Assembly: GCA_024364735.1 (NCBI GenBank)
Contig: JAGFNQ010009503.1
Span: 37,452 to 101,451, forward strand
Direction: 5' to 3'
DNA: 64,000 nt
Source of the DNA: Boesenbergia rotunda
Taxonomy: Eukaryota; Streptophyta; Magnoliopsida; Zingiberales; Zingiberaceae
Part shown: piece by piece, positions 31,793-44,563 of the stretch
How the letters are laid out: each line of letters starts with the position of its first letter
How positions within the stretch are numbered: position 1 is the stretch's first letter
Notes under the pieces: generated by a model
Databases searched by the model: none
What the model was told of the DNA's origin: nothing
What the model saw: the letters and a program-made list of their open reading frames with translations, nothing else
Program-made: the position numbers and the translations under genes

Positions 31793-34444
31793 TGTAACAC
31801 CCCAAATTTTCAATGTAATATCATGACGATGTATGAAAAATGGTTATAATGAAATGATGTAAATTTCATTCAATCACATTCTATGAAATGTCATGAATGC
31901 ATGAAATATCATATTCATGAATATGAAATATTAAAAATATTATGAAATAATATTTTTGGAATATTATGAAATATTATGAATTCATAAAATATTATTAATA
32001 TTATGAAATTTCATGATGGGCTTGGCTTAAGGGGCTTTGATATGGATTAGTGCAAATTGTGATAAAAAGAAGAGATAGAAAGGAGGAGGCAAGGATTGAA
32101 CCTTGAACCTCCTAGTTGCACTCACCATGTCATAACCAATGAACCAAGCAATGTTTCTTGTTGAGGGAATAAGAAACATGCTTGTTAAAGCTAGGGAAGG
32201 GAAGAGACATGTCTCTTCATGAGAAGAGTATAAATAAGAGAGGGGGAAAGGAAGTTATACTTTCTCTCTTCTTCTTCCTCACTCACTCCCACCGAAATCC
32301 CTTCCCCTCTCCCTTGCATTTTCGAAAAGAAAAACAACACACCCTAGGGTTCTAACCCTAGGGAATTTAGAAGGAAGAAGACCCTCCAAGACCTTGCCCT
32401 CTACTAAGTCCAAGGAGCCCTAGAGAAAGTTTGAAGAAGAGGATTTTCACTTGTCCTCCAAGTCTAGGGTACCCTACGGTTTAAAGAGAAGGTGAAATTC
32501 CAGCACAATGATGTAAGTGTCCTCTCGCCTGCAGTGTAATCGTTATTGTGTGATTGCCATGCTTTGATTGATTTTGAAATGGGTGTTTTCCTTCTTGTAT
32601 GTTTCAGCCAACACCTTCAAGGGAGGCTTTGGTTCTTTCCTTGATGCATGGGAAGACCTTGAGACTTAGGGTATACATGTAGGTGGATTTTTCTTCATGG
32701 TGTGAAGAACAAAACCTAGGGTTTGTCCTTGTAGAGGGTTTCGACCACTTCCTAAGGGAAGAGTTTGGCTACTTTTTGATACATAAAAATAACCCTTAAG
32801 ACTTAGGGAATACTCATATGTGGTGACCCTTCATTTTGTGATGACAACAACTAAGGTTTAGGGTTTGTCCTTGTATAGGGTTTCGGCCACTTCCAAAGGG
32901 AAGTGTTTGGTTACTCTTTGATGCATGTGAAGACCCCTTGGAACTTAGGGTATACCTATATGATGTGTCCCTTTATTTTGTGATAACAAAAGCTAGGGTT
33001 TAGGGCTTGGATGGGTTTCGGCCAAGGTGTAGAAAAAGGGGTTAGTGAGAGTTAACCCCACTTTGAGGTTTAAACCATGTTTCAATTGTTAACATGAAGT
33101 GCACTTGAGGTGTTTGTAGAAATGCATGAATGGATGCTTGATTGAAAAACCAAAAGAATTCCCTACCCTTGACTTTTGGCCAACCATGGTTCTAGGGTTG
33201 GGAAGTACTTAATGAAACCATGAAGCATGCTACCACTTATATGATGTGTGTATAATTTATGTGACCTATCTTGTTAGGTATAAAAGCATGCCTTATAGCC
33301 CATGGGGCACCCTTATGACATGAACATGATGTGTTTGATAATATGCTTGAAAAAGGATACTCTACGGAAATTGGGATCAAGAGCACCCCTAAATGTGTGG
33401 TGTGTCCCTAGGGGATCATGAGCACCCTTGATGAGTGGCATGTCCCTTTAAGATGTTATTAGGAGTACCTTTAAGCATATACATATATGTGTAATTGCAT
33501 GTTAAGATACTTTACTTTGAAAGTTGTGTACCCGACTCGGAAGGGGGTCGTTAAACAAAATCCAATGTACATGTTAACTGAAGGTCATGGCATTGGTAGG
33601 ACGGAAGGGTCCTGCCCTAAATGGATTGGTGGCTCGCTACCCCAACTCATTAGGGAACGCGCTTGATGTGGTACTACAACTGGGCCCTGGATGATACTAT
33701 ATTTTTAAGTACTTACCTTTATGGAACCTTTTGAAAAACATTTTCTCATTATGTGATGATCTTGTTCTGTAAAGTACTTAGAAATATTTGATGTGATGCT
33801 TATGATGCTTATAGTTCTATCTTGATTACTGTGTACATGATATGATGTATCGATATGGAATTTTTGCGAGTAAGCCCGGATTCTTACTAAGCATGTTTTG
33901 CTTACTAGTTTCATGTTGTTTTCTTATGCTGCAGATAGCGGTAAGAAATACTTGAACTAATGGAAGAGGCAGAGGGAAAGCTAAAGATGTGTGTGGTGAT
34001 GGTTCGGGAAAGAAAGAAGGATTCTTATCTACCATTTTTGTCTAGAATCTAAATTGCTTCCACTAAAGGATTATAAGTTGTATTACTATACTCTGGTTGT
34101 GTGATGACTATAACTACTCTACTATTGTTAAAGTTAGGGATATGGAACCTATGTCATGTTAGATAACTCTATGCTTGGTTGAGTTTAGAATTTAACTGAT
34201 ACATGTGAACTTTATATAGAGGAAGACCCTATCATTAGATGTCATATTCTTGTTGTATGCATGCTAAGTGAAATGATATAGAGTTCCTATTTCCTGTTGC
34301 TTATGAATGCTTCTTATGCATGTGTCTAAGGCTAGATAACTCATGCTACGTTTCTACTTGATATACATGCTTAATATGATAAATGATATGAATGTATGGA
34401 CCCGTAACCCCACCTTCAGGGTAGATATAAGGGCGGGAGTTACA
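31793..34444 (+). repeat. Gypsy 5' LTR (2652 bp)
   Basis: Starts TGTAACACCCC and ends GGGAGTTACA, directly followed by a primer site. The long LTR length fits the Tekay/Del group of chromoviruses. A palindromic ATTATGAAAT-type AT-rich part near the start (31890-32010) and a TATA-like AGTATAAATAAGAG near 32228 are visible. ORFs inside it are short and not convincing. Confidence 0.85.
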
Positions 34445-34447
34445 AGT

Positions 34448-34459
34448 TGGTATCAGAGC
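34448..34459 (+). promoter_or_regulatory. Primer binding site of the gypsy element
   Basis: TGGTATCAGAGC lies three bases after the LTR end, again initiator tRNA-Met. Confidence 0.9.
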
Positions 34460-34669
34460 ATGTTTCCCCTCCACCACACACACATCAAGCTTCCTCCTGC
34501 CGCTTCCAAGTAAGAAATCCTAACTCGCCTTACTTTATTTTTTTCATGTACAGTAATGATATAAATAGAGATGATTTATGCTTGCACAATATGGAGATGA
34601 GTAATACTTGCATAACAAGTGAAGGTAGAATTAATGCTTATGTAGTCATTTACTGTCTGTATAATAGAT

Positions 34670-35715
34670 ATGGCTAGAAGGCGTAGTACTAGGGGTAACG
34701 AGACAACACCCCCACCTGATCTGATGCAGGTGATCACTGAGCTGCAGCGTCAGGTCACTGAGCAGCAGCAGATGATAAACACTCTGATGACCCAGCAGAC
34801 TAACACTGCCACCCCTGCGGGAAGTCAGAATGCCATAACCACTGAGCCTCCGACTGCACAGGCGCCCTCGGACACTACGGCCAGAGCAGTCCGACAGGAA
34901 GCCTATTTGATACAGTGGCAGCGACTGAAGCCGGATAAGTTCTCCGGCACCTGCGAGCCGTGGGACGCCCATTCCTGGCTCAAAACAGTGGAAAGCACCG
35001 TGGAACTTCTTGACTGGCCGGAACATGAGAAGGTCAAGTGTGTCTCGTTCTGCCTCTCCGGCGATGCTCGGATGTGGTGGGAACGGGTGAAGGCCAGAAG
35101 ATCAGTGGACCAGATGAAATGGAAGGATTTCGAGTCTGAATTTCTGGAGGAGTTCTTTCATATGAGGGTGACTAACAGACATTTTGATGAGTTCACCGAA
35201 TTTCGACAGGGGAATCTCTCTGTCAACGAGGCCGTCCAGAAATTAATCGACTGGCACGATTATGTCCGGAGCTGGTCAGTACTGAAATGGAAAGGGTCAG
35301 ATTAATGCTGAGAATGATCAGGCCCGACATCGCTCTGAGTGTAGCCGGTGGCGTTCATAGGCCACAGACTGCAGAGGAGCTAGTCAGCGGCGCCCTGAAT
35401 GCTGAGCACTATCTGAAGAATATCAGCCAGCAGAAGCAGGCCCCTGCCAGTACACAGAATCAAAGTCAGTCGGAAAATCAAAGGACTCAGAACACCGACC
35501 CCCACTGGAAGAAGAACCATAATGGAAAAAGAAAGTCATGGAACAAGTCTACTAGTGGTTCGAAAGGCAAGAAGCCTAAGTACCCTCCTTGTGCCACCTG
35601 TGGGAAGATGCACCTGGGGACATGCTTATTGGGTGCCAAGAGATGTTTCACTTGCGGGAAGGAAGGACATTTTGCCAGAGAATGTCCTACTGCCGCTAAG
35701 GCACATCAGCAGTAG
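34670..35715 (+). pseudogene. Gypsy gag with zinc knuckle, one frameshift
   Basis: The start MARRRSTRGNE leads into a coiled coil (ELQRQVTEQQQMINTL) and then the Ty3/gypsy gag domain (FSGTCEPWDAHSWLKTVEST, GDARMWWERV, FESEFLEEFF, RQGNLSVNEAVQKL). A frameshift near 35290 moves the frame to RLMLRMIRPDIAL. A basic region and the zinc knuckle CFTCGKEGHFAREC follow, with a second Cys-rich CATCGKMHLGTCL just before it. A TAG at 35713-35715 ends the frame; reading continues in frame into protease, so it may once have been a sense codon. Gag packages the element RNA. Confidence 0.88.
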
Positions 35716-36937
35716 TATATTCAACACAAAGGTGCTCCTCCCCAGCTTCACCATATGCAGGCTGCTATTGAGGGTACTCCTATTTATCAGGGGCGGTTAG
35801 AAGCCCCGCCTGCTACAACAAACGGCCGGGTTTTCTCGCTTACCAAGGAAGACGTGGCGACTGCCTCTACCGTTGTCACAGGTCAGATAGTTATTTACAG
35901 TCATCCTGCTACTGCATTATTTGACACTGGGGCAACGCATTCCTTTATTTCTATGCTATATGCCACAAGATATGATATGCCCCTGCAAGAACTAGATTGC
36001 AAGTTTTTGACTACGTTGCCCTCGGGAGAGGTGATGCCCTCTACCCAAATGCTGCGGGCCGCACCGATTAGCATCGCAGATAGGGAGCTCTACTGCGATC
36101 TAATAGTGCTTGATATGGCCGATTATGATCTGATATTGGGCATGGATTTCTTGAATAAATACGGCGCTTCTATCGAGTGCCATAAACGAAGGGTTATCTT
36201 CCGTCCTGAGACGGGAATTCTCTTTGAATTTATCGGCGAGCCGAAGAAGAAGACTGACAAATTCTTATCGGCTCTGAAAGCAAGGAAAATGTTAGAGAAT
36301 GGATGTTCTGGATTTCTAGTTCATGTGGTTGATACTCGTCCTACAGAGGACCCGAAGCTAGAAGACGTCAAAGTCGTATGCAACTATCCAGAGGTATTTC
36401 CTGATGACTTACCTGGGTTAGCACCTGAAAGAGATGTTGAATTTGCTATTGATTTGATTCCTGGTACTAACCCCATCTCGAAAGCACCATACCGAATGGC
36501 GCCGACTGAATTGAAAGAATTGCAAGGACAGCTACAAGAGCTACTCGACAAGGGACTTATCCGCCCTAGTCATTCCCCCTGGGGAGCTCCCGTACTGTTC
36601 GTCAAGAAGAAGGACGGGTCGATGCGTATGTGTATCGACTATCGGGCATTAAACAATGTGACCATAAAGAACAGGTACCCTCTACCCAGGATAGATGACC
36701 TGTTCGATCAGTTAAAGGGAGCTACGGTTTTCTCTAAGATCGATCTGAGGTCTGGTTATCACCAAGTCCGGGTGAAAAATGAGGATATACCCAAAACTGC
36801 TTTTCCGGACGAGATACGGACATTATGAGTTCGTAGTGATACCGTTTGGAGTTACTAATGCTCCGGCAATATTCATGGACCTCATGATCGGATTTTCTCG
36901 GCATTTCTCGACAGATTTGTGATCGTCTTCTTCATCG
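35716..36937 (+). pseudogene. Gypsy pol: protease and reverse transcriptase, truncated
   Basis: The aspartic protease shows ALFDTGATHSFIS (catalytic DTG) and DYDLILGMDFL. The RT begins with YRMAPTELKELQ and LIRPSHSPWGAPVLFVKKKD, then MCIDYRALNNVT, YPLPRIDDLFDQL and FSKIDLRSGYHQV. A one-base insertion near 36805 shifts the frame (end of the open frame 36828). The matching HYEFVV.PFGVTNAPA segment continues to 36937 and stops exactly before the FIDD catalytic box, at a single N. RNase H, integrase and the 3' LTR are absent. Confidence 0.9.
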
Positions 36938-36938
36938 N
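36938..36938. other. Single N between two unrelated elements
   Basis: One undetermined base marks the exact switch from plus-strand gypsy RT to minus-strand Tat-like gypsy sequence. It may be a scaffold join or base-call ambiguity. Confidence 0.95.
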
Positions 36939-38121
36939 GGATAGACATGGAGGTGGTGTTCTGCAACCTCCGGCCGGACCCTCTCAACTCCTTGACGGTC
37001 CAGGCGAAGACATCTTGATTGCGAGCCAAGCATTCTAGCAGGGGCCCCCTCAGCTCCTCTGGCAGTCCTGCACAATCTTGACTCGGGACTCCTCCTGGTC
37101 AGGGAGGAGCTGCACTTCTTCCTTGTTCTTGCAAGTCGGACCAAGGAGAGGCTTGGACCATGTTGCACTCAGGAAAGGATGGGGGGCCTTGCGACTGTCT
37201 ACGCGAACATCGTCCGCGTAGCACCTTCGGGCTATCTTCTGGTCGCCTCTGACCTCTCCAACCTGGTCCCGACGGGAACTTAACCTTCAAGTAGAAGGTG
37301 GAGGTGACGGCCCGGAATTCATTGAGAGAAGGGCGGCCCAAGATGGCGTTATAGGACGAAGGTGCGTCCACCACCAGAAAGGTGGACCACCGAGTCCTTT
37401 TCAATGGCTCTTCGCCTTGGGAGACGGCCAACCGAATCTGGCCGAGGGGGTGTACTGTATTCCCCGTGAAGCCAAACAGCAGGGTTGCCACTAGCTCCAA
37501 CTGGGACTTTTCAATTTGGAGCTGGTCAAATGCCCTCTTGTAAAGTATGTTGACCGAGCTACCTGTGTCCACGATGGTGCGGTAGACTTGATAATTTGCG
37601 ATGACGGCCGTAATGACCAGCACGCCATCGTGGAAGACTTCCAACCCCTGAAGATCTAGGGGCCCGAAGCTGATTTGTGGCCCCTCCGCTTGGGCCGAAC
37701 TAGTACCGACCTGGTGGATCTCTAGTCGGCGCACCTGGGCTTTCCGGGCCCGATGGGAATCTCCTCCTGTCGGGCCGCCCGAGATGACGTGCACGCCGCC
37801 TCGAACAACATTTTGCTGGTTGGCCCGTTCTTCTTCCGTCTCTTCTTCCACCGCTCGGTTCCCTTGAGGGAATAGGTTCCGAGCAGCCGGAGGGTTTTCT
37901 CGCAATTCCTCGACCATCGGGTCGGCGTTCAGGTCGCCTCGGCCTGCTCCCCGTCCGAGAGGTGTTTGTCGTCGTCGACCCCTGGGGGCCTGAGCCCGAC
38001 CCCGCCCGGCTTGCCGGCACTCCTCAGTGGCGTGCCCGTGACTTTGGTGGAAGCTACAGTATGGCCTCCATCGGGCGGGGAAGCATCCCTGGGCCACCTG
38101 TTGCACGTGGCGTCTTTCCAT
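36939..38121 (-). pseudogene. Tat-like gypsy: end of gag and aspartic protease
   Basis: Minus strand. The frame at 37099-38121 starts in gag C-terminal sequence with a Cys-His motif (CSFHQSHGHATEEC), passes a long Arg-rich linker and enters a retropepsin with IVDTGSSVNILYKRAFDQL (catalytic DTG), FTGNTVHPLGQI and YNAILGRPSLNEF. This arrangement is typical of the Tat group of Ty3/gypsy. After about 37250 the frame shifts and only remnants are read down to the N at 36938. RT is not present. Confidence 0.85.
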
Positions 38122-39075
38122 GCCCGCATGCTCGGCGGGACCCCGAGGACTACGAATAGGTCCTCCTGAGGGCCTGGCGGTGTGGACAGGAGGAAGGGGC
38201 GCTGGGGCCGCCGATTCCTTGCGCCGAGCCGCCTGTGCTTCCTCGACGTTGGTATACTTGTCAGCCTTCCCAAGAAGGCTGTCGAAGTCCTTCGGGGGCT
38301 TCCTGAAACTCTCCCTCCTGCAGACCCTGGGAGAATGCGCTTACCATGACTTCCTGCGTGGCGGTTGGCACATCCATTGCCAACTCATTGAACCTCCGGA
38401 TGTAAGCCCGAAGTGTTTCTTTAGGCCCTTGCTTCAGGGCGAACAGGTTGAGGCTCATTTTGTGGTGCCTCTGGCTGTTAGCGAAGTGCTGCAGGAACAC
38501 CTTCTTGAACTTTTCAAAGTTCGTGATCGACCCGTCCGGGAGCCGGTCAAACCATCTCTGGGCCGCCCCAGAGAGTGTGGTTAGGAAGGCTCGGCACTTA
38601 ACGCCTTCCGGGTACTGCTGGAGCATAGCAGGACTCTCGAACTTCATCAAGTGCTCCTCTGGATCCGTAGTCCCCACGTACTCAGGGATGGTGAAGAAGC
38701 GCATGTGATGAGGCACGGGATCCTCCAAGATCCAAGGGGCGAAAGGGCTACGCACCGACATAACCGATGCAGGGTCCGCCGGAGCCTCCCGCGCACTGGG
38801 TTTGAGACTGATGTTGCGGCCGATACCGAGTGAGCATTGTCGAATTGCTCCCGGGGGACCACTGCCGGGGGAGGGGCGGGACCATCCTCGGGCACAGCAG
38901 GTCTACCTTGCCCTCCCGAGGCGCGATGCGCCGCTGGCTCTGGGCCCTGAGGCCTTTGGCTGGTAGCTTGGGAAGGCCTTTGAGAGGCCCTCTGCTGAGC
39001 TCGTGTAGCCATGAGTACCTCGTACTCCCCTCGAGAGATATCCATGTTGATATCATAAGGTTCGTCCATCTTCAC
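38122..39075 (-). pseudogene. Tat-like gypsy gag, frameshifted
   Basis: The likely start MKMDEPYDINMDISRGEYEV (39075) opens a low-complexity Pro/Gln/Ala region. A frameshift near 38800 leads to the gag domain at 38261-38761 (FTIPEYVGTTDPEEHLMKFE, CRAFLTTLSGAAQRWFDRLP, FLQHFANSQRHHK, RAYIRRFNELAMDVP). A further frameshift near 38300 joins the Cys-His part. GC content is much higher than in neighbouring elements. Plus-strand ORFs over the same DNA are shadows. Confidence 0.85.
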
Positions 39076-39123
39076 TTCCGATCAGGCTGATGGTGTCCCT
39101 CCTTCTAGCGCCAAATTTGATCC

Positions 39124-40019
39124 TGTCGCGAAGTGAGTCGGACGCTCCTACAGCTGGACAAGTCTCCGAGGAGGGCGAGGTCGCTGAGGTGGCGCGACGA
39201 GCTACCGTAGCTTCCAACCTGCAAGACAAAGACCGTTAGAACCCGCCGGGAAAAGTCCCCCGCCAGGCACTCCGACGGTCAAGTCAGTATACGACGGTGG
39301 CGATGGAAAGCAATAGAACAGTATCAGAATTGCACTATCGCGCGCACCTGGGAAATGCGGAATGAGAAGTATATGTAGCTGGGGAAGCTGACAGGTGCCT
39401 CACCTGCCACCCGCTGTCGCGTAGTGAGGACAGGGTAATGTGCGTCCAGGGGTGGCAGGGCAAAGTGACACATGCTGTATTAAGGAAAGAGGTCCTGTCA
39501 ACTTAAGAGTTGGCGTCGTTGGACGCCGCTCGGTCTGACATCAGGGCATGTGGTCGAGGTACGGGGGACAAGATGTGTCAGGCATATCAATACCTCGGCG
39601 AGATATCCGCCGTTGGCGGCCAGGGCAACCAGGGTCCCGCGCCGACCCCGTATAGCTTCTGGTAACCCGATGTCAGGGAGTGGTTGTGCCGACTGGGGGC
39701 ACGGAGGTAAGGAGGCCGGCTGAGGGCCTATGAGGGTGCCGACTGGGGGCACAGAAGTAAGGAGGTCGGCTGAGGGCCTATGAGGGTGCCGACTGGGGGC
39801 ACTGAAGTAAGGAGGCCGACTGAGGGCCTATGAGGGTGCCGACTGGGGGCACAGAGGTAATAACTCCTTCAGTCCGAGCTTATCTGACTCAATAGAAAGC
39901 TATTACAGGCCTGTATGGGCCTTGACATGGAAACCCAGGGGGCCTAAGCCCGCGTGCCTCTTGTCCAGCGGGATCGTCCAGATCGGTAGCCACTTTCCCT
40001 GACTGAGCGCCAGGCTACA
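39124..40019 (-). repeat. Tat-like gypsy 5' LTR (about 896 bp)
   Basis: On the minus strand it begins TGTAGCCTGGCGCTCAG at 40019 and ends CACTTCGCGACA at 39124. Next come GGATCAAATTTGGCGCTAGAAGGAGGG, the primer-site region typical of Tat-type elements, and the gag start. A perfect 50-bp periodicity lies within it: GACTGGGGGC occurs at 39691, 39741, 39791 and 39841. Confidence 0.72.
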
Positions 40020-41546
40020 CGCAAGCTGGCCCGGGATCAATACTTAAGTTTCACTCTTTTATACTTAATTTTCACTTATGTATACTCAATTTTCACTCTT
40101 TTATACTCAATCTATTAGGGAGTGAATGTAAAGAAAATCTCAAATGAGGAATGCATGCAAAGATTAAATGGGAATTGGGGAGTTTTCTATAATTTACCAT
40201 TAAAAAATCAATTGAATCAATTTTATATTAATTCCGAGTGTCAGTGAATTGATTTTCCTTTATCAAAATTTCGAATCGATTCTTTTCGTTATCAAAGTTC
40301 ATTTTAGATAAAATTTATTAATTGATTAAACGATTTAGGATTTATATGTCTAGTTCACTTAATTATATTCATACCTTAAAATATCAATTTAACAGAATAT
40401 ATCAAGAATAATAATTTTTAGAAACGAATACATTCGAAAAATCTAATTCATATTCAAAAAATATCATTCTCATTTTATTTGGTCAAATTGATGTTTGAGA
40501 GCATCAAAACTAAATCAACATATGGAAACTAGTTCTATATCAATCCGATAACGTTTGATTCATCAACTAGTTTTGCTCAAACTAAATGATGGACTAACTA
40601 AACGTCTTCGGATTAACATGAAACTTATTCTTATGTGTTCGTATAATTCTTCTAATTATATTGACACCCTTAAACATTAATTTGATTCATTATATTGAGT
40701 GCGGTGATTTTTTAAACACGAATATACTTGAAAATACTAATTTATGTTCAAAAACTCATTGTGATTAATATATTTAATCAAATTGATGTTTCAGGATATG
40801 GGTGCAATCAGGAAAATTAGATCAACATATAAGAACTTGTTTCATGCCAATCTGATGATGTTTGGTCTATCACTCGACAAATTATATTTTTCAAATATAT
40901 TCGTGTTTAAAAAATAACTTCTCTAAATATATTGATTCAAATTGACGTTTGAGGACATGGATATAATCAAGAGAACTAGATGAACATATAAAGACTAATT
41001 TCATATCATTCTGGGTTGTCTAGGTCTATCAGCTAATTTTAGGCAAAATCGGTTAATAGACTAAACATCCTCAAAGTGATATGAAACTATTTTCTATATG
41101 TTTGTCAAGTTTTCTTAATTATATTCATGCGCTCAAACATCAATTTGACCCAATATTGAGAGCGATGATTTTTTTTTATGGATCTAGACAACTCGAAAAA
41201 TCTAATTCGTGTCCAAAAAATCACTGCTCTCAATATATTGGATCAAATTTATTTGTATTCAAAAATCATAACTCAGAATGAGATAAAACAAGTTATATAT
41301 ATTCGTCTAATTCTTTTTATTATATCCATGCTTTCAAATTTTAATTTAACCTAATATATTAAAAGTAGTGATTTTTTTGAATAAAAATATGATTGAATTA
41401 AATTCGTCTTCAAAAAATTACTGCTCTCAATATATTAACTCAAATTGATATTTGATGTCATAGATATAATAAAGAGAACTTAATGAACAAATTGGAATAT
41501 TTTCATGTCAATTCGATTTTGGACAAAATTGGCTGATGGACCAAAC
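40020..41546. repeat. Array of degenerate foldback repeats, left part
   Basis: AT-rich DNA in which a short foldback core recurs: arms related to ATATTGAGAGC(A/G)(G/A)TGATTTTTT and AAAAAATCACTGCTCTCAAT face each other over about 40 bases of loop. Copies lie at about 40686-40770, 41149-41243 and 41348-41440. Each is followed or preceded by a TCAAATTGATGTTTGAGG(A)CAT sequence, itself present in both orientations. No coding potential. Confidence 0.6.
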
Positions 41547-41727
41547 TGTTGGTCCAATCTTTGTTAGGTCAAGGTTGACCTAGTTTGAATAAGCTCGGGT
41601 GAGTTTATGTTTAGTAAGCTTGGTAAGCTTAAGTTTCGATGTTTGATAATGATGTTTGAATATCGTGTGAGTCAAGTGAGTCAAGGTTGACTGGAGACTT
41701 GATTGGGAAAGTCTTAGTGGGACTAGG

Positions 41728-42648
41728 TGTTGGTGCAATCTATGGTCCGGAGTGACCATGTGTTTTGATGTTTGGACAAAGGGTTTAAGTTAGGTTTACC
41801 TTTGTGATTTGATATGTGTGATTGAGTTTGTAGGACTTGGTGAGTCACACATGGAGTACGCATCCGAGGGACGAGAGCGAGGGAAGAGGACTCCAAGGGC
41901 AAGCCGAGGGAAGTGGACTTCAAAGGGCATACGTGAAGGATGGCGTGGAGGCAAGCCGAGAGCTTGCGTGCGCATCTGAGGGACGACAGCCGGTGGAAGA
42001 GGACTTCAAGGGGCGAGCCAAGGGAGTGGACTTGAAGGCATACGTGAAGGAGGGTCTTCAGAGTGAGGGAGAGTGAATATGTAAGTTAGGCAGTCGACTG
42101 GGAATGAATCAGTCGACTGCCAGCGGGGAACTCAAACTCACAGAAAGATCAATCGACTGGTATGGGACCAGTCGACTGATCAGGTCAAAAATCTAGTCGT
42201 TGAGTTAGCCGTTGGCTAGCACTTGCAGTGGGATCAGTGGACTGCCCTGGGGGCAGTCGACTGGCAGCGGCTAGTTCAGCCTTAGGCTCTATTTAAGAGA
42301 GCTTCGTTTTGGCTGAGACTTCTTGACGAATTTGGCTTTAATTAAAGGCCAAATAGTAGTCTAAGAGCTCAGAAGTGAAGTTTGGTTTGTGGCGAAGTTT
42401 CTCCACCCACAAGGAGCTACACGAGCTAGCTGGAAGACTTCCTGGGGAGTCATCCACCGACGGATCGAAATCGTCCACCTTACGGACAGTCGTGGAGTAG
42501 GAACTTCATCTCCGAACCACGTAAAGGTGACGCGTTAGCATTGTTTTAGTTTTTATTTAGTATTTTCGCTTGCGCATGCTAACGTTGTAGGTAGAAAATC
42601 GAACGAAATCTATTCACCCCCCTCTAGCTTCACGGTAAGATCCTAACA
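41728..42648 (+). mobile_element. Nested solo LTR of the CAGTCGACTG subfamily (921 bp)
   Basis: Begins TGTTGGTGCAATC, ends GATCCTAACA and is flanked by CTAGG (41723-41727 and 42649-42653). It carries repeated CAGTCGACTG palindromes (42094-42265), then a TATA-like CTATTTAAGAG at about 42287, and ends with the CACCCCCCTCTAG block typical of SIRE-like LTRs. Confidence 0.9.
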
Positions 42649-43409
42649 CTAGGTGAAGTCTAGGTGGATCGAGAAGATCGCACGCTGGCACGGGAAAAGT
42701 CATAGTGGAACTATGCACACCTAGTGGGACTCGGTGAACTCTAAGTGGATTGGGAATATCGCACACTGGTACGGGAAAAGTCCTAGTAGGACTAGGTGAA
42801 GTGTAGGTGGATCGGAGAGATCACACGTTGGCAAGGTAGAAGTCTATCGAGAGACTAGACCTAACTCGAGGGTTAGGCAAACCTGGTTAGGAACTAGATT
42901 AAGTCCTAGTTGGGAACTAGACAAGAAAAAATCCAAGTCGGTCAAAGGATTGATCGGGAAATTGGTAAAGAAGTCCTAACAGGTCACGGTTGACCAGGGT
43001 TAGGCAACGGAACCCTAGACTTGTGCACACAAGTTAGGGTTGGGGGCATTCGATTGAGTAACCGATTGGTATTGGTTTCTCGAAACAGAAGCCCTCTTAA
43101 TCGATTGAGTGATCGATTAAGAAGGGAATGAATTGATTGGGTAATCGATTGGAAGAATTGGGTTGCGAGAACAGAAGCAAGCTGAATCGAATCGATTCAG
43201 CCTCCTCTTAATCGATTAAGCAATCGATTAAGGAGGATGATAATCAATTAGTCAATCGATTACAGCAGAATTGTGCGAGGCACAGAGAGGTGTTGAATCA
43301 ATTCAGCAATCGATTAAGATCGTTTGGCTAATCAATTAAGCTTCAAAAAATAATCGTTAAATGACTAAGTCTGACGTGGTAATCGATTAAGGGAACCCTA
43401 GCTTGCGGG

Positions 43410-44116
43410 TGTTTCGGAAGGAGTCGTCGACGATGACCAGTCACGGAGGGTCGGCCCGTGTGAAGGTTATTATGCACGGGAGGAACTTGGGGGGCCTGCG
43501 AAGTTAACACAAGCGTTAGGGGACACGCCGGCGGGGTCCGGCGGAGTCCATTCCAACGCTCAAGTTAGTAGATTGTCCGAAGAATAATTGCACCGAGAAA
43601 GAAAGACAGTATGTAAAACGAGAGATCGTAACCCCCTTACCGGAGGGGTCAGACTACCTTTTATACTGATGACGAAGGGATAGACGTGCCCCTAATCGGT
43701 GCCGCATCTCCCGCACTTAAGCCACGTCCCCCCTTGTTCGGTGACCCTGGGATGTCTTTTGAAAAGGTCTGCTTCGTTATCAGCTCGTAGCCCGTTGCGA
43801 GATTCAGGGGTTGCGAAGGCCTTTCATGACGGGGATGCTTATCTATACCTCAAGAGAGGTCAGTATATGAGGTCGGTTACTGCGGGAACTCCCCCCCCCA
43901 GGAGAGCTTGGGACTTACGTATGCCACCGCTCCCGAGATGCTCTCGGGGCCTAACCTCCCGGGGTATTCCCGAGAGGGATCGCCAGCTGCCCTTCCCGGG
44001 CGCGTCTCCCTCGGTGCTTCTAGGGACCACTGACGAAGGGTCGCTTCAGCCTACTGCTATTGTGTTGGGCAGCTTCTTCATCCCTCATCCTGGTCAGGGC
44101 TCGTTCAGCCCTATCA
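43410..44116 (-). mobile_element. Nested solo LTR, gypsy-like (707 bp)
   Basis: TGTTTCGGAAGG...CCCTATCA bounded by GCGGG on both sides (43405-43409 and 44117-44121). GC-rich and unlike its neighbours. A TATA box on the minus strand (CAGTATAAAAGG, about 43658-43669) suggests minus orientation. It split the outer LTR just upstream of its TATA box. Confidence 0.82.
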
Positions 44117-44563
44117 GCGGGTATATAAGGTTTTCACGCAGGTTAAAGCGACACTTCTTTCGCACTTCTTCTTCTCCTTCTCCTTCCATCGCTATTTCAA
44201 GAGAAGTTTGGGAGCTTGTGTTGCAGTATCTCCAAGGTTCTAGCTGTGATTCCAAGCTAGAATAATCCAAGAAAAGAGAAGAGAGTTTATTTGTGTAAAT
44301 CTTGTAAGATTTTCATTATATTTGTATTTCCTTGAGTGTTTCTTCTTGAAAGTTTGTAAAAGATTTCTCCACCTCAAAAAGAAGAGCTTTTATAGTGTAT
44401 GAGAGAGTGAGGAAGAGCAGATCATTAGATTAGTCACCTCAAAGAGATGGATACCAAATAAATTCAGGTGTTAGCATTGCTCAAGCCATTCTCAGCGAAA
44501 AATCATCAAAGAGCACAGATCTTAGCTAATCACCTCCCTGTAGCTCGCCTACCGATCGTAACA

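Larger units (their letters stand above)
41547..44563 (+). mobile_element. Solo SIRE-like LTR with two nested solo LTRs
   Basis: Outer LTR begins TGTTGGTCCAATC, ends CGATCGTAACA and is flanked by CAAAC (41542-41546 and 44564-44568). Without the two nested insertions it is about 1.38 kb. It contains TTAATCGATTAA-type palindromes (43050-43390) upstream of TATATAAGG (44122). No internal region is present, so it arose by LTR-LTR recombination. Confidence 0.85.

Noticed and set aside
37962..38584. Plus-strand ORFs of 65-154 codons over the Tat-like gag
   Set aside because: They mirror the GC-rich minus-strand gag and protease frames, which have clear domain motifs; the plus-strand products have none.
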